A DNA stretch of 58,438 nt from Schleiferilactobacillus harbinensis DSM 16991 (GTDB lineage Bacteria > Bacillota > Bacilli > Lactobacillales > Lactobacillaceae), in the NCBI RefSeq assembly GCF_000425885.1, contig NZ_AUEH01000017.1, positions 1 to 58,438 on the forward strand, written 5' to 3'. Made by a program: the position numbers and the translations under genes. Under the pieces are notes generated by a model. It saw only the letters and a program-made list of their open reading frames with translations. It was not told the DNA's origin and did no database searches. Of this stretch, positions 35,035 to 43,638 are shown one piece after another; the stretch's first letter is position 1; each line of letters opens with the position of its first letter.

Positions 35035-35997
35035 ATGGCGGCTTCCGCCCAAAGCATTGTCAAACCCAGTAACACCAAGAAACGGCGCCACGCATTGTTC
35101 GACCTGAAACGGATCAAGAAGAACTGGCGGCTGTATGTCCTCATTCTGCCCACCTTCCTCTGTTTCCTGATCTTCAGTTATATCCCAATGTATGGGGTGC
35201 TTATCGCCTTCAAAGATTACGTTCCAGTCTTAGGCATCTGGAACTCCCCTTGGGTCGGCTTCAAGTACTTTAACCAATTCTTCCAGTCTTACTACTTTTG
35301 GGATTTGATTCGCAATACGCTGGGTATCCAGATTTACGGGTTGATTGTTGGTTTCCCGCTGCCCATCATTTTGGCCCTAGCCTTGAACGAAATGAAAGAT
35401 GGCTTCTGGAAGAAATTCAGCCAAACCATCACCTATGCACCAAACTTCATTTCCGTCGTGGTCATGGGCGGGATGATCATCGCCTTCTTGGACCCGTCCA
35501 CCGGGATTATCAACCACGCGATTCAAGCCCTTGGGTTTCAACCCTTGGCCTTCATGAGCGATCCCAAGTGGTTCAAAACCGTTTATGTCTTATCCGGTGT
35601 TTGGCAAGGGACTGGGTGTGGGTCCGTCATTTACCTGGCTGCCTTGGCCGGGGTAGACCCTGCGCTGCATGAAGCGGCCATCGTCGATGGGGCCAGCCGA
35701 GTTCAGCGAATCTGGCACATCAACCTGCCCGCCATCGTTCCCACCATGGTCATTCTGCTTATCTTGAACGTCGGCAGTCTGTTCTCCATGGGCTACGAGA
35801 AGATTCTGCTGTTGCAGAATCCGCTGAACCTATCCTCTTCCAACGTCATCGCCACCTTTGTCTACAAGCAAGGGCTGTTGGACGGCCAATACAGTTATGC
35901 AGCCGCGGTGGGCTTGTTCAACTCCGCCATCAACGCCATTCTTTTGATCGTCGTGAACAAGATTTCCCGGCGCGTGTCGGACAATAGTCTGTGGTAG
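35035..35997 (+). CDS. Oligosaccharide ABC permease, LplB type
   Basis: A 320-residue permease with six helices of the LplB/UgpA group. The EAA loop that contacts the ATPase is seen as HEAAIVDGASRVQRIWHINLP. The ATG at 35035 is used (AAAGGAG upstream); a TTG at 35026 is possible. It pairs with the YtcP-type permease downstream. No ATPase gene is in the operon; such importers share a common ATPase (MsmK/MsmX type) encoded elsewhere. Confidence 0.93.
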   Translation: MAASAQSIVKPSNTKKRRHALFDLKRIKKNWRLYVLILPTFLCFLIFSYIPMYGVLIAFKDYVPVLGIWNSPWVGFKYFNQFFQSYYFWDLIRNTLGIQIYGLIVGFPLPIILALALNEMKDGFWKKFSQTITYAPNFISVVVMGGMIIAFLDPSTGIINHAIQALGFQPLAFMSDPKWFKTVYVLSGVWQGTGCGSVIYLAALAGVDPALHEAAIVDGASRVQRIWHINLPAIVPTMVILLILNVGSLFSMGYEKILLLQNPLNLSSSNVIATFVYKQGLLDGQYSYAAAVGLFNSAINAILLIVVNKISRRVSDNSLW

Positions 35998-36012
35998 AAA
36001 GGAGCACTCTCG

Positions 36013-36933
36013 ATGCATGCCAATCACTTGATTAAAGACACCCGGGGCGACAAAGTCTTCAAGTTTTTCCTCTTCATCTTCATTGTCCTGGCTGTCCTGC
36101 TCGTACTTTATCCCCTCATCTATATCGTCAGCGCCTCCGTCTCCGACCTGCAGTCAGTCAATTCTGGCGCCATGTGGCTGCTGCCCCATGGATTCACGCT
36201 GGAGGGGTACAAAGTCATCTTGAACTACGGCGACATCTGGCGCGGTTACGGCATGACCATTTTCTATACGGTCTCCGGTACACTCGTCAGTCTGGCCCTG
36301 ACTATCCCCTGTGCGTACGCCATTTCCCGCCCAGACTTCTCTGGCAAGAAATGGTTCACCAACTTCATGCTCGTCACCATGTTTGTCGGCGGCGGCCTGA
36401 TCCCGTCCTACTTGCTCATCCGCGCCCTTGGCTGGGTGAATACCGTGTGGGCAATCATTATCCCCGGTGCCGCCAGCATCTACAACATCATCGTAACCCG
36501 CAGCTTCTTCCAAAGTTCCATTCCCTGGGAGATGCAGGAAGCGGCCATCGTTGATGGCGCTACTGACTTCCAGCTGTTCTTCAAGATCGTTCTGCCGCTA
36601 TCCGCCCCGATCATCGCCGTGATGGCCCTATTCTATGGGGTCGGCCAATGGAACAGTTACTTCAGTGCTCTGGTTTACCTGCAAAACAAGAACCTCTACC
36701 CTTTACAGATGGTCCTACGCCAAATCTTAGTCCTGCAAGACTTGCAGCAAGGAGCAGCCACCGGTGCCACCGTCACCCAATCTGCTGCTCAGGCCGCGTT
36801 CAGTAAAGAACAGCTTGTGGCCGTCATCAAGTACGGTGTCATGATCGTTTCGTCCCTGCCCGTCATCCTCGTCTACCCCTTCCTTCAGCGCTTCTTCGTA
36901 AAAGGCGTCCTGATTGGTTCCCTGAAGGGTTAA
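36013..36933 (+). CDS. Oligosaccharide ABC permease, YtcP type
   Basis: A 306-residue permease, six helices, with EAA loop QEAAIVDGATDFQLFFKIVLP. Partner of the LplB-type permease; together they form the channel. ATG at 36013 with AAAGGAG upstream, 15 bases after the previous gene. A longer hydrophilic loop before the last helix (TGATVTQSAAQAAFSKEQL) is typical of the subgroup. Confidence 0.93.
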   Translation: MHANHLIKDTRGDKVFKFFLFIFIVLAVLLVLYPLIYIVSASVSDLQSVNSGAMWLLPHGFTLEGYKVILNYGDIWRGYGMTIFYTVSGTLVSLALTIPCAYAISRPDFSGKKWFTNFMLVTMFVGGGLIPSYLLIRALGWVNTVWAIIIPGAASIYNIIVTRSFFQSSIPWEMQEAAIVDGATDFQLFFKIVLPLSAPIIAVMALFYGVGQWNSYFSALVYLQNKNLYPLQMVLRQILVLQDLQQGAATGATVTQSAAQAAFSKEQLVAVIKYGVMIVSSLPVILVYPFLQRFFVKGVLIGSLKG

Positions 36934-36952
36934 TTCAGAAAGGAGTTCCACC

Positions 36953-38581
36953 ATGCAAATTCGCCGCTTCCTCGCCACTGTCGGCCTCAGTGCTTTAGCA
37001 GTGCTCGCTCTCGCCGGCTGTAACAGTTCAACGAATTCCAACTCCGCTCAAAAAAGTGATGTCAAAGTCAACACCACTGGTTTTCCCATCGTTGACAAAC
37101 CGCTGACCATGACCTTGATGGCTCCCAGCACAGGCGTTGTCAACTGGAACGACATGGTCGTGCTGAACGACTACGCGAAGAAAACCAATATCAAATTTAA
37201 ATACACTACCCCGCCCAGTTCCGATTTCGCTACAAAGTTGAACCTGGCCTTCGCCTCCCAAGATTTACCGGACATTATTTACGGCGCCGGCAGTGCCCTC
37301 ACGCCGGCCAACGAAGTGTCCTATGGCGAACACGGGCAGCTGCTGCCGCTGGAGAAATTGATTCCCAAATACGCGCCGAATCTGGACAAATTAATGAAAA
37401 AGGATCCTAGTATCCGCCAATCCATCACCACTCCAGATGGCCACATCTATGCGCTGCCGCTGATTTCCCGGGGGGCTACGTCATCCTGGTATATCGGACA
37501 ATTGTGGTATAACGGCGCCTGGTTGAAGAAACTCGGCGTCAAGACCCTGCCGAAGACTGCCGATGAATTCTACGACTTGTTGAAACGGTTCAAGAATGAA
37601 GATCCCAAAGGCAACGGCAAAGCTGACGAGATCCCTTTGAGCGACGTCAAGCTGACTAGTTCCCGCTACTGGCTGATGTCCATCTTCGGCCTTCTCAGTA
37701 ACACGGTCCAAAATAACGGCGACAAGGTCGTTTACACGCCGACAACTAAGAACTACAAGGAATACCTGACCTTCATGCATAAGTTATTTGCTGAAGGTCT
37801 GCTGGACAAAGACACCTTCGCCCAATCCGACGACCAAAAGAAATCTAAGGGCCAATCCAACCGGCTCGGTGTCTTCAGCGATTACTTCTCCTACTTCACT
37901 ACCGGCCGGACCCCAGAACAAGCAATTGCTGATCCCATGTGGCAGCCGCTGACCAGCGACGTTTCGCCCAAGGCCGTCGTGCCGGGTAATCCCCGCTTAA
38001 ATCGGGGCGACTTCGCCATTACGAAGAATAATCCTTCACCGGCGGCCTCCTTGCGCTGGGTGGACTACTTCTACAGCGACAAGGGTGCTGTCTATCTGAA
38101 TCAAGGGCCGGAAGGCTACATCTGGAAGAGCGCCAAGAATGATAAGGGTCAAGACGTCCGCGTTTTTGCCAAGGGTGTGACCCCGGAAAACATTGAAGAT
38201 AAACGGAGCAAGCTCACCCCCGATTATGGTTTGACCATCCCGGCGCTGGCCTCTGACCGCGATCAATACAGCATTCGCAAAGATCCCAACGCTCCGGCCA
38301 TTGACGATTTCACCAAGTTCATTCGGACCGAAACAAAAGAAAAGATCGATCCCTATGCCCGTGTACCCTATCCGCTGGTTTACCTGACTAAGCAGGAACA
38401 AGATTCCATCAGTTCCATCAGCACGGACTTGCAGACCCTTGTGGAAGAATCCGAAGCCAAATTCATCACCGGTGTGACGCCATTGTCCGATTGGGATAAA
38501 TACGTGAAAACAATCAAGGGCATGAACGTGGACCAATACGTGAAAGTCTACCAAGCGGCTTACGATCGCTGGAAGAAATAG
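36953..38581 (+). CDS. Sugar-binding lipoprotein of ABC importer (LipO type)
   Basis: A 542-residue extracellular substrate-binding protein. It has a lipoprotein signal, RRFLATVGLSALAVLALAGC, with the lipobox LAGC; the mature protein is tethered at Cys. Large binding proteins of this size bind oligosaccharides rather than simple sugars. ATG at 36953 with AAAGGAG upstream. Given the GH29, GH20 and GH1 enzymes, a fucosylated or GlcNAc-containing oligosaccharide is the probable ligand; this is inferred from context. Confidence 0.93.
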   Translation: MQIRRFLATVGLSALAVLALAGCNSSTNSNSAQKSDVKVNTTGFPIVDKPLTMTLMAPSTGVVNWNDMVVLNDYAKKTNIKFKYTTPPSSDFATKLNLAFASQDLPDIIYGAGSALTPANEVSYGEHGQLLPLEKLIPKYAPNLDKLMKKDPSIRQSITTPDGHIYALPLISRGATSSWYIGQLWYNGAWLKKLGVKTLPKTADEFYDLLKRFKNEDPKGNGKADEIPLSDVKLTSSRYWLMSIFGLLSNTVQNNGDKVVYTPTTKNYKEYLTFMHKLFAEGLLDKDTFAQSDDQKKSKGQSNRLGVFSDYFSYFTTGRTPEQAIADPMWQPLTSDVSPKAVVPGNPRLNRGDFAITKNNPSPAASLRWVDYFYSDKGAVYLNQGPEGYIWKSAKNDKGQDVRVFAKGVTPENIEDKRSKLTPDYGLTIPALASDRDQYSIRKDPNAPAIDDFTKFIRTETKEKIDPYARVPYPLVYLTKQEQDSISSISTDLQTLVEESEAKFITGVTPLSDWDKYVKTIKGMNVDQYVKVYQAAYDRWKK

Positions 38582-38605
38582 TTTACACTGCAGCATATTA
38601 ATCGC

Positions 38606-38640
38606 AACGGGCCAGACCTTCACCGGTTTGACCCGTTGTT
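38606..38640 (+). terminator. Hairpin between binding protein and GH1 genes
   Basis: Arms AACGGGCCAGACC and GGTTTGACCCGTT (imperfect) with a weak T-run (GTT). It likely stabilises the binding-protein message and only partly terminates, giving less GH1 enzyme. Confidence 0.6.
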
Positions 38641-38668
38641 AACATGAAAAAGGAGTAAATAAAACACC

Positions 38669-40039
38669 ATGACACCCAACACCCCCTTCCCCGCCAATTT
38701 CCTCTGGGGCAACTCCGTCTCCACCATGCAAACCGAAGGCGCCTGGGACGCCGACGGCAAAGGCCGCTCGGTCTACGATATTCGCCCCGCCACCGACCAC
38801 AGCAGCGACTGGCAAGTGGCAATCGATGACTATCACCGGTACCCCGAAGATATCGCCCTGATGAAAGACTTGGGCATGACCTGCTACCGGTTTTCCATCT
38901 CCTGGAGCCGCGTTCAGCCGAACGGTACCGGGGCTTTCAACGAAGCCGGTATCGCCTTCTATGAACGGCTGATCGATGACTTGCTTGCTGCCGGCATCAC
39001 GCCTATGATCTGTCTTTACCATTTCGATATGCCCTTGGCTTTGGCGGAAAAGTACAATGGCTTCATCAGCCGGGAAGTCGTCGTTTACGCCCGGGAAATG
39101 CTGCGCCGCTTTGCCGATCGGGTGCCCTACTGGCTGACTTTCAACGAACAGAATCTGTATGGCCTGACCGACAGCTTCATTATTTCCGGTTACCTGCACG
39201 GCGACAAGACGCTTCATGATCTTTACCAGATCCAGCACAACGTCGCTCTGGCCCATGCGCTGGTGACCCAAATTGTCCACGCTGATTTTCCCCAAGCCAA
39301 AATTGGGGCGATGATCGCCCACCAGCAGATCTACCCGGCCACCCCCCATCCCCAGGATGTCTGGATCACCCAGCAATATCACACGTTCGTGAACGACAAC
39401 GTCATTCGACTGGACACCCAAGGGACCTATATCCCCCAGGTTGCCCACTACATGCGCACCCATGGCATGGGCGATATTCTCAAAGAGTGTGAGCTGGCGG
39501 AATTAGCCGGTGCCCGCAGCGATTTTGCGGCCATGAGTTATTACTGGAGCAGCACCTTTGACCACACCAAACTGCCAGCCAACACCGCACCCAACTGGTA
39601 CAACCAGTATGCCGTGAAGAAAAATCCGTACCTGGATGCCAACACCTGGGGCTGGCAGATCGATCCCACCGGATTCCGCAGCGCCCTCAACGCCCTGTAC
39701 CAGCAAACCGGCCTGCCCATCTTCCCCATCGAAAACGGCATCGCCGCGAAGGAAAGCTGGAACGGCACCGACGCCATTGACGACGGCTACCGCATTCTCT
39801 ACCATCGCGCCCATCTCCATGCCCTGCAAGTCGCGATCACGGAAGACGGGGTGCCGGTGATCGGCTATCTCGGCTGGGGCTGGATCGACATTCCCAGTTC
39901 CCAAGGGGATATGGAAAAGCGTTACGGCGTCGTCTACGTCAACCGCGGCAATCACGACCTGCGCGATATGGCCCGGGTGCCCAAACGCAGTTACGCCTGG
40001 CTGAAGCAGGTGATTCAAAGCAACGGCCGCCAGCTTTAA
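38669..40039 (+). CDS. GH1 beta-glycosidase with 6-phospho-type signature
   Basis: A 456-residue family 1 retaining glycosidase. Acid/base Glu in WLTFNEQNLY (about residue 161), nucleophile Glu in IFPIENGIAAKE (about 351). The C-terminal loop IPSSQGDMEKRYGVVYVN keeps the Ser-Lys-Tyr pattern of 6-phospho-beta-glucosidases. That is odd, because the genes before it encode an ABC importer, which does not phosphorylate its cargo. ATG at 38669 with AAAGGAG upstream. It ends the glycan operon. Confidence 0.9.
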   Translation: MTPNTPFPANFLWGNSVSTMQTEGAWDADGKGRSVYDIRPATDHSSDWQVAIDDYHRYPEDIALMKDLGMTCYRFSISWSRVQPNGTGAFNEAGIAFYERLIDDLLAAGITPMICLYHFDMPLALAEKYNGFISREVVVYAREMLRRFADRVPYWLTFNEQNLYGLTDSFIISGYLHGDKTLHDLYQIQHNVALAHALVTQIVHADFPQAKIGAMIAHQQIYPATPHPQDVWITQQYHTFVNDNVIRLDTQGTYIPQVAHYMRTHGMGDILKECELAELAGARSDFAAMSYYWSSTFDHTKLPANTAPNWYNQYAVKKNPYLDANTWGWQIDPTGFRSALNALYQQTGLPIFPIENGIAAKESWNGTDAIDDGYRILYHRAHLHALQVAITEDGVPVIGYLGWGWIDIPSSQGDMEKRYGVVYVNRGNHDLRDMARVPKRSYAWLKQVIQSNGRQL

Positions 40040-40090
40040 CCGGAATGCTGGTATACTGAAAGTTAATTTCGGTTAGGAGGACTGGTTGGT

Positions 40091-40798
40091 TTGAATTATA
40101 CGATTTCTCAAGACACGGCATTCCCCACTGTCACCCTGCATCTGAGTAAGGGCGAACAAGTACAGATCGAACGGGGCAGCATGATTGCCCACAACGGTCA
40201 GGTGCAATTGGAAGGCCATATGAACAGCAATGGGAAGAAAGGTCTGGGCGGTATGCTCAGTGCCTTGGGCCGCAGTGTCACCAGCGGTGAAAGCTTCTTC
40301 ATTACCACAGCGACCGGCACTACCGACAACGGCGAGTTGCTGATTGCCCCAGCGAACCCCGGCGCTATTCGGGAACTGAAGACCGACGGCAGCCAGCAAT
40401 GGCGCCTGAATACCAGCGCGTATCTGGCCAGCGACGCCGGGACCGGTTACCAAATGGTGCGGCAAAAGCTGGGCACCGCTGTCTTCGGCGGTACCGGCGG
40501 CTTTTTCGTCATGGAAACCCAAGGTGCCGGCACGTTCCTCGTCTCCGGCTACGCGGACATCATTGAAGTCAATCTCGATAATAATGAGTACGTTGTCGAT
40601 AACAGCAACGTCGTTGCCTGGAGCCAAAGTCTGAACTACAACATCGAAGTCGCCAGCGGCACCTTCGGCTTCAAGACCGGCGAAGGCCTGGTCAACCACT
40701 TCCAAGGCACCGGCAAGATCTTGATCCAGACTCGCAGCATTGAAGGTCTGGCCAACCTGCTCATGCCCTATCTACCCGATAACAGCAGCAATAACTAA
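40091..40798 (+). CDS. TIGR00266/AIM24-family protein
   Basis: A 235-residue cytoplasmic protein of the AIM24 (TIGR00266) family, a trimeric beta-helix-like fold. Typical features are IERGSMIAHNG near the N-terminus, the glycine-rich block GKKGLGGMLSALGRS, and repeats of short beta strands ending GKILIQTR. TTG start at 40091 with AGGAGG upstream. Molecular function unknown in bacteria. Monocistronic, followed by a terminator. Confidence 0.88.
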   Translation: MNYTISQDTAFPTVTLHLSKGEQVQIERGSMIAHNGQVQLEGHMNSNGKKGLGGMLSALGRSVTSGESFFITTATGTTDNGELLIAPANPGAIRELKTDGSQQWRLNTSAYLASDAGTGYQMVRQKLGTAVFGGTGGFFVMETQGAGTFLVSGYADIIEVNLDNNEYVVDNSNVVAWSQSLNYNIEVASGTFGFKTGEGLVNHFQGTGKILIQTRSIEGLANLLMPYLPDNSSNN

Positions 40799-40811
40799 TT
40801 CGTATCCCCAT

Positions 40812-40846
40812 AGCGCCGCCCTGAATTTCAGAGCGGCGCTCTTTTT
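40812..40846 (+). terminator. Terminator after the AIM24-family gene
   Basis: Arms AGCGCCGC and GCGGCGCT followed by CTTTTT. Confidence 0.9.
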
Positions 40847-40857
40847 CTCCGTCAAAT

Positions 40858-40936
40858 TTAGGCAAGGCTAACAAAAGACTTGTATCCCCCTTAATTGTCC
40901 TGTAGAATGCAGTTAGGGAGTGTTAGTCTGCCCTAA
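40858..40936 (+). promoter_or_regulatory. Promoter of the manganese ABC operon with two TTAG-N6-CTAA operators
   Basis: TTGTAT (40880-40885), 17-base spacer, TAGAAT (40903-40908). The palindromes TTAGGCAAGGCTAA (40858-40871) and TTAGTCTGCCCTAA (40923-40936) bracket the promoter. The same pattern, TTAGGCCGGCCTAA, precedes mntH. DtxR/MntR-family metalloregulators bind palindromes of this kind, so MntR is the likely repressor. Confidence 0.75.
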
Positions 40937-40953
40937 AAACGGAGGAAGTTTCT

Positions 40954-41694
40954 ATGCTCGAAATCAAAAACCTCACCGTTGCGTATAACGACATACCAGT
41001 GTTTGCTGATGTTGCCGTTTCATTTAACAGGGGCAAAATCACTGGCATTATTGGACCCAATGGTGCGGGTAAATCAACCCTGATCAAGGCCATCCTTGGC
41101 CTGGTCAAAAGTCAAAGCGGCACCGCCGACTATAATGGCGAACCGCTCAAACATTTTCAGAAACAGATTGCTTACGTGGAACAGCGTAAAGATTTAGATT
41201 TGACCTTCCCCGTGGACGTCTTCACCCTCGTGCAAACCGGCACGTATGGCCATCTCGGCCTATTCCGAAATCCCGGGAAGAAGGAAAAACAGGCCAGCCA
41301 GGCGGCGCTGGTGCAAGTCGGGTTAGAGGACTTCGCCACCCGCCAAATCGGCAACTTGTCCGGCGGTCAATTGCAGCGGGTGTTTGTCGCCCGGGCAATT
41401 GTCCAACAGGCCGATATCATTATTTTGGACGAACCTTTTGTTGGTATTGATCTGCAAAGCGAAACAGCGATCATGAAAATCTTGAAGCAGTGGCGGGACG
41501 CGGGTAAAACCATTATCGTCGTCCATCACGACCTGAATAAGGTATCCCGCTATTTCGATGATTTGGTCGTGATGAATCACGGCATTATCGATTACGGCCC
41601 CGTGCAGCAGGTATATAATGCCCGCAACATTGAACGGGCCTTCAGTGCTGATCTTTCCTCCGTATTATTTACAGAAAAGGAAGTGGCGCGATAA
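40954..41694 (+). CDS. mntB: Manganese ABC transporter ATP-binding protein
   Basis: A 246-residue ATPase of the MntABC/ZnuABC group. Walker A GPNGAGKST (residue about 36), signature NLSGGQLQRV, Walker B IIILDEPFVGID and switch His in IVVHHDL. ATG at 40954 with GGAGGAAG upstream. The stop overlaps the permease ATG (ATAATG context). It powers uptake of Mn2+ through the next two proteins. Zinc is a possible alternative, but the binding protein ligands and operator favour manganese. Confidence 0.92.
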   Translation: MLEIKNLTVAYNDIPVFADVAVSFNRGKITGIIGPNGAGKSTLIKAILGLVKSQSGTADYNGEPLKHFQKQIAYVEQRKDLDLTFPVDVFTLVQTGTYGHLGLFRNPGKKEKQASQAALVQVGLEDFATRQIGNLSGGQLQRVFVARAIVQQADIIILDEPFVGIDLQSETAIMKILKQWRDAGKTIIVVHHDLNKVSRYFDDLVVMNHGIIDYGPVQQVYNARNIERAFSADLSSVLFTEKEVAR

Positions 41695-42611
41695 TGTCTT
41701 CAATTATTGATTTCTTCACAGCGCTCAGCCGCTATGATTTCTTACAAAGCGCACTGATCACGGCCATTATGGTCGGGATGATGTCCGGCATTATCGGCAG
41801 TTTCATCATCCTGCGCGGCATGTCCTTGATGGGTGATGCCATTTCCCACGCGGTGCTGCCCGGGGTAGCCGTGGCCTACATGCTGGGTATCAACATCCTG
41901 CTGGGGGCCTCAGTATTCGGCATCCTGGCCGCCCTGCTGATCGGTTTTGTGGCTTCCCACAGTAAAATCAAAACCGACACCTCCATCGGGGTGGTGTTCA
42001 GTGCTTTCTACGCGCTGGGCTTCATCCTGATCTCCATGGCCGAAAGTTCGACGAACCTGCACCACATCTTGTTTGGTAACATCCTCGCCGTCAGCGACTC
42101 CGATATTATGACCACCGCGGTGGTGCTCGGCATCGTCCTGCTGTTCGTCGTTTCTTTCTACAAGGAACTGCTGATCACGTCGTTTGATGCGACCTATGCC
42201 CAGACTTACGGTCTGAACGTCCAGGCGCTGCACTACGGCCTGATGCTCGTACTGACCCTGGTGACGGTCTCCGCCTTGCAAACCGTGGGAATCATTCTGG
42301 TCGTCGCCATGCTCATCACGCCCGCGGCCACGGCGTACCTATGGACAGATAAATTGTCCACCATGCTCGTACTCTCCGCCGCGGTGGGTGTCGTATCGTC
42401 CATTGCGGGGCTGTACTTCAGCTACACGCTGAATTGGGCTTCGGGTCCGGCCATCGTGCTCGTTGCCGCAGTGCTGTTCAGCATCTCGTTTGTCTTCTCG
42501 CCAAAGCAGGGCTTCATCAAGTTCCCCGCCCAAGCGCGCAATAAGCCGAACGCCCGCGGCCAGCAATTGCTGAAAGTGCACACAACGGCTAAAGCAAAGG
42601 AGTTGCAATAA
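41694..42611 (+). CDS. mntC: Manganese ABC transporter permease
   Basis: A 305-residue ABC-3 family permease with about eight helices and the conserved block LRGMSLMGDAISHAVLPGVA near residue 45. It has short overlaps with both neighbours (shared ATG/stop bases), showing a tightly coupled three-gene operon. A basic C-terminal tail of about 35 residues follows the last helix. Confidence 0.92.
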   Translation: MSSIIDFFTALSRYDFLQSALITAIMVGMMSGIIGSFIILRGMSLMGDAISHAVLPGVAVAYMLGINILLGASVFGILAALLIGFVASHSKIKTDTSIGVVFSAFYALGFILISMAESSTNLHHILFGNILAVSDSDIMTTAVVLGIVLLFVVSFYKELLITSFDATYAQTYGLNVQALHYGLMLVLTLVTVSALQTVGIILVVAMLITPAATAYLWTDKLSTMLVLSAAVGVVSSIAGLYFSYTLNWASGPAIVLVAAVLFSISFVFSPKQGFIKFPAQARNKPNARGQQLLKVHTTAKAKELQ

Positions 42612-43561
42612 TGAAAAGAATTATTGCGACATTCATTGCCGTAGTCATGATGATCGGCGGTGTCTTCCTCTTTTTGAATAATCGCGGTGCAAGCCAAGCG
42701 GACGCGCAAAGTCCCTCGGGCAAGCTGCGGATCGTGACCACGAACTCCATTCTGGAAGACATGGTGCACAATATCGGCCAAGACCACATTGAGCTCTACA
42801 GCATTGTCCAGCGCGGTACCGATCCCCATGAGTATGAACCCCGCCCCACCGATGTCTCCCAAGCAACCGAAGCCGACATTATTTTCCATAATGGCTTGAA
42901 TTTAGAAACCGGGGGCAGCGGCTGGTTCTCGAAGTTAGTCAGTACCGCCCATAAGGAATTTGATCAGGAGGTCTTTGCGGCCAGTGCCGGCGTCACTCCC
43001 CAACATTTGACGACCAACGTTAATGAAGAAGACCCCCACGCCTGGCTGGATCTGGCCAACGGCATCAAGTACGTCCAGACCATGACCAAGGTAATGAAGG
43101 AAAAAGATCCGAAAAACGCCACCTACTATCAGTTGAATGCTGATAAATATATTACCCAGTTGCAAAAGCTGCACAACACAGCCCAATCACAGTTCCTGGA
43201 TATTCCAGAAAAACAGCGGCTGCTCGTTACCTCCGAGGGGGCCTTCAAATATTTTGCCAAGGCCTACCACGTTACCCCGGCCTATATCTGGGAAATCAAC
43301 ACCGAAGCCCAGGGGACTCCGGAACAAATGAAATCGGTGCTCGCCAAGATCGACAATTCTGACGTGCAAAGTCTGTTCGTGGAAACTTCCGTCTCCCCCA
43401 AATCCATGAATAAAGTCGCCAAGGAAACCGGTTTGAAAATCTATTCCAAAATTTTCACCGACTCCCTAGCGAAAGAAGGCACTACCGGGGACACGTATTA
43501 CAGCATGATGAAATGGAACTTGGATAAGATCCATGCGGGCTTAACAAGCCAAACCGACTAA
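42611..43561 (+). CDS. mntA: Manganese-binding protein of ABC transporter
   Basis: A 316-residue cluster A-I metal-binding protein. The four ligands of the PsaA/MntC type are seen: His in GTDPHEYEP, His in DPHAWLDL, Glu in TSEGAFKYF and Asp in KIFTDSLA. No His-rich loop is present, which argues against a zinc-type (ZnuA) protein. The N-terminus is a hydrophobic anchor without a clear lipobox Cys, so it may be membrane-anchored by the uncleaved helix, which differs from the usual lipoprotein form. Followed by a terminator. Confidence 0.92.
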   Translation: MKRIIATFIAVVMMIGGVFLFLNNRGASQADAQSPSGKLRIVTTNSILEDMVHNIGQDHIELYSIVQRGTDPHEYEPRPTDVSQATEADIIFHNGLNLETGGSGWFSKLVSTAHKEFDQEVFAASAGVTPQHLTTNVNEEDPHAWLDLANGIKYVQTMTKVMKEKDPKNATYYQLNADKYITQLQKLHNTAQSQFLDIPEKQRLLVTSEGAFKYFAKAYHVTPAYIWEINTEAQGTPEQMKSVLAKIDNSDVQSLFVETSVSPKSMNKVAKETGLKIYSKIFTDSLAKEGTTGDTYYSMMKWNLDKIHAGLTSQTD

Positions 43562-43573
43562 ATTGGGCAAAAT

Positions 43574-43619
43574 AAAATCCTTGCTGGCCGACTACGGTAG
43601 TCGCCAACAAGGATTTTTT
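43574..43619. terminator. Bidirectional terminator after the manganese operon
   Basis: Arms AAAATCCTTG and CAAGGATTTT with an inner stem CGACTAC/GTAGTCG, with T-runs on both strands; shared with the convergent TIM-barrel gene. Confidence 0.88.
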
Positions 43620-43638
43620 GGTTGTGCACTTTACTTTT

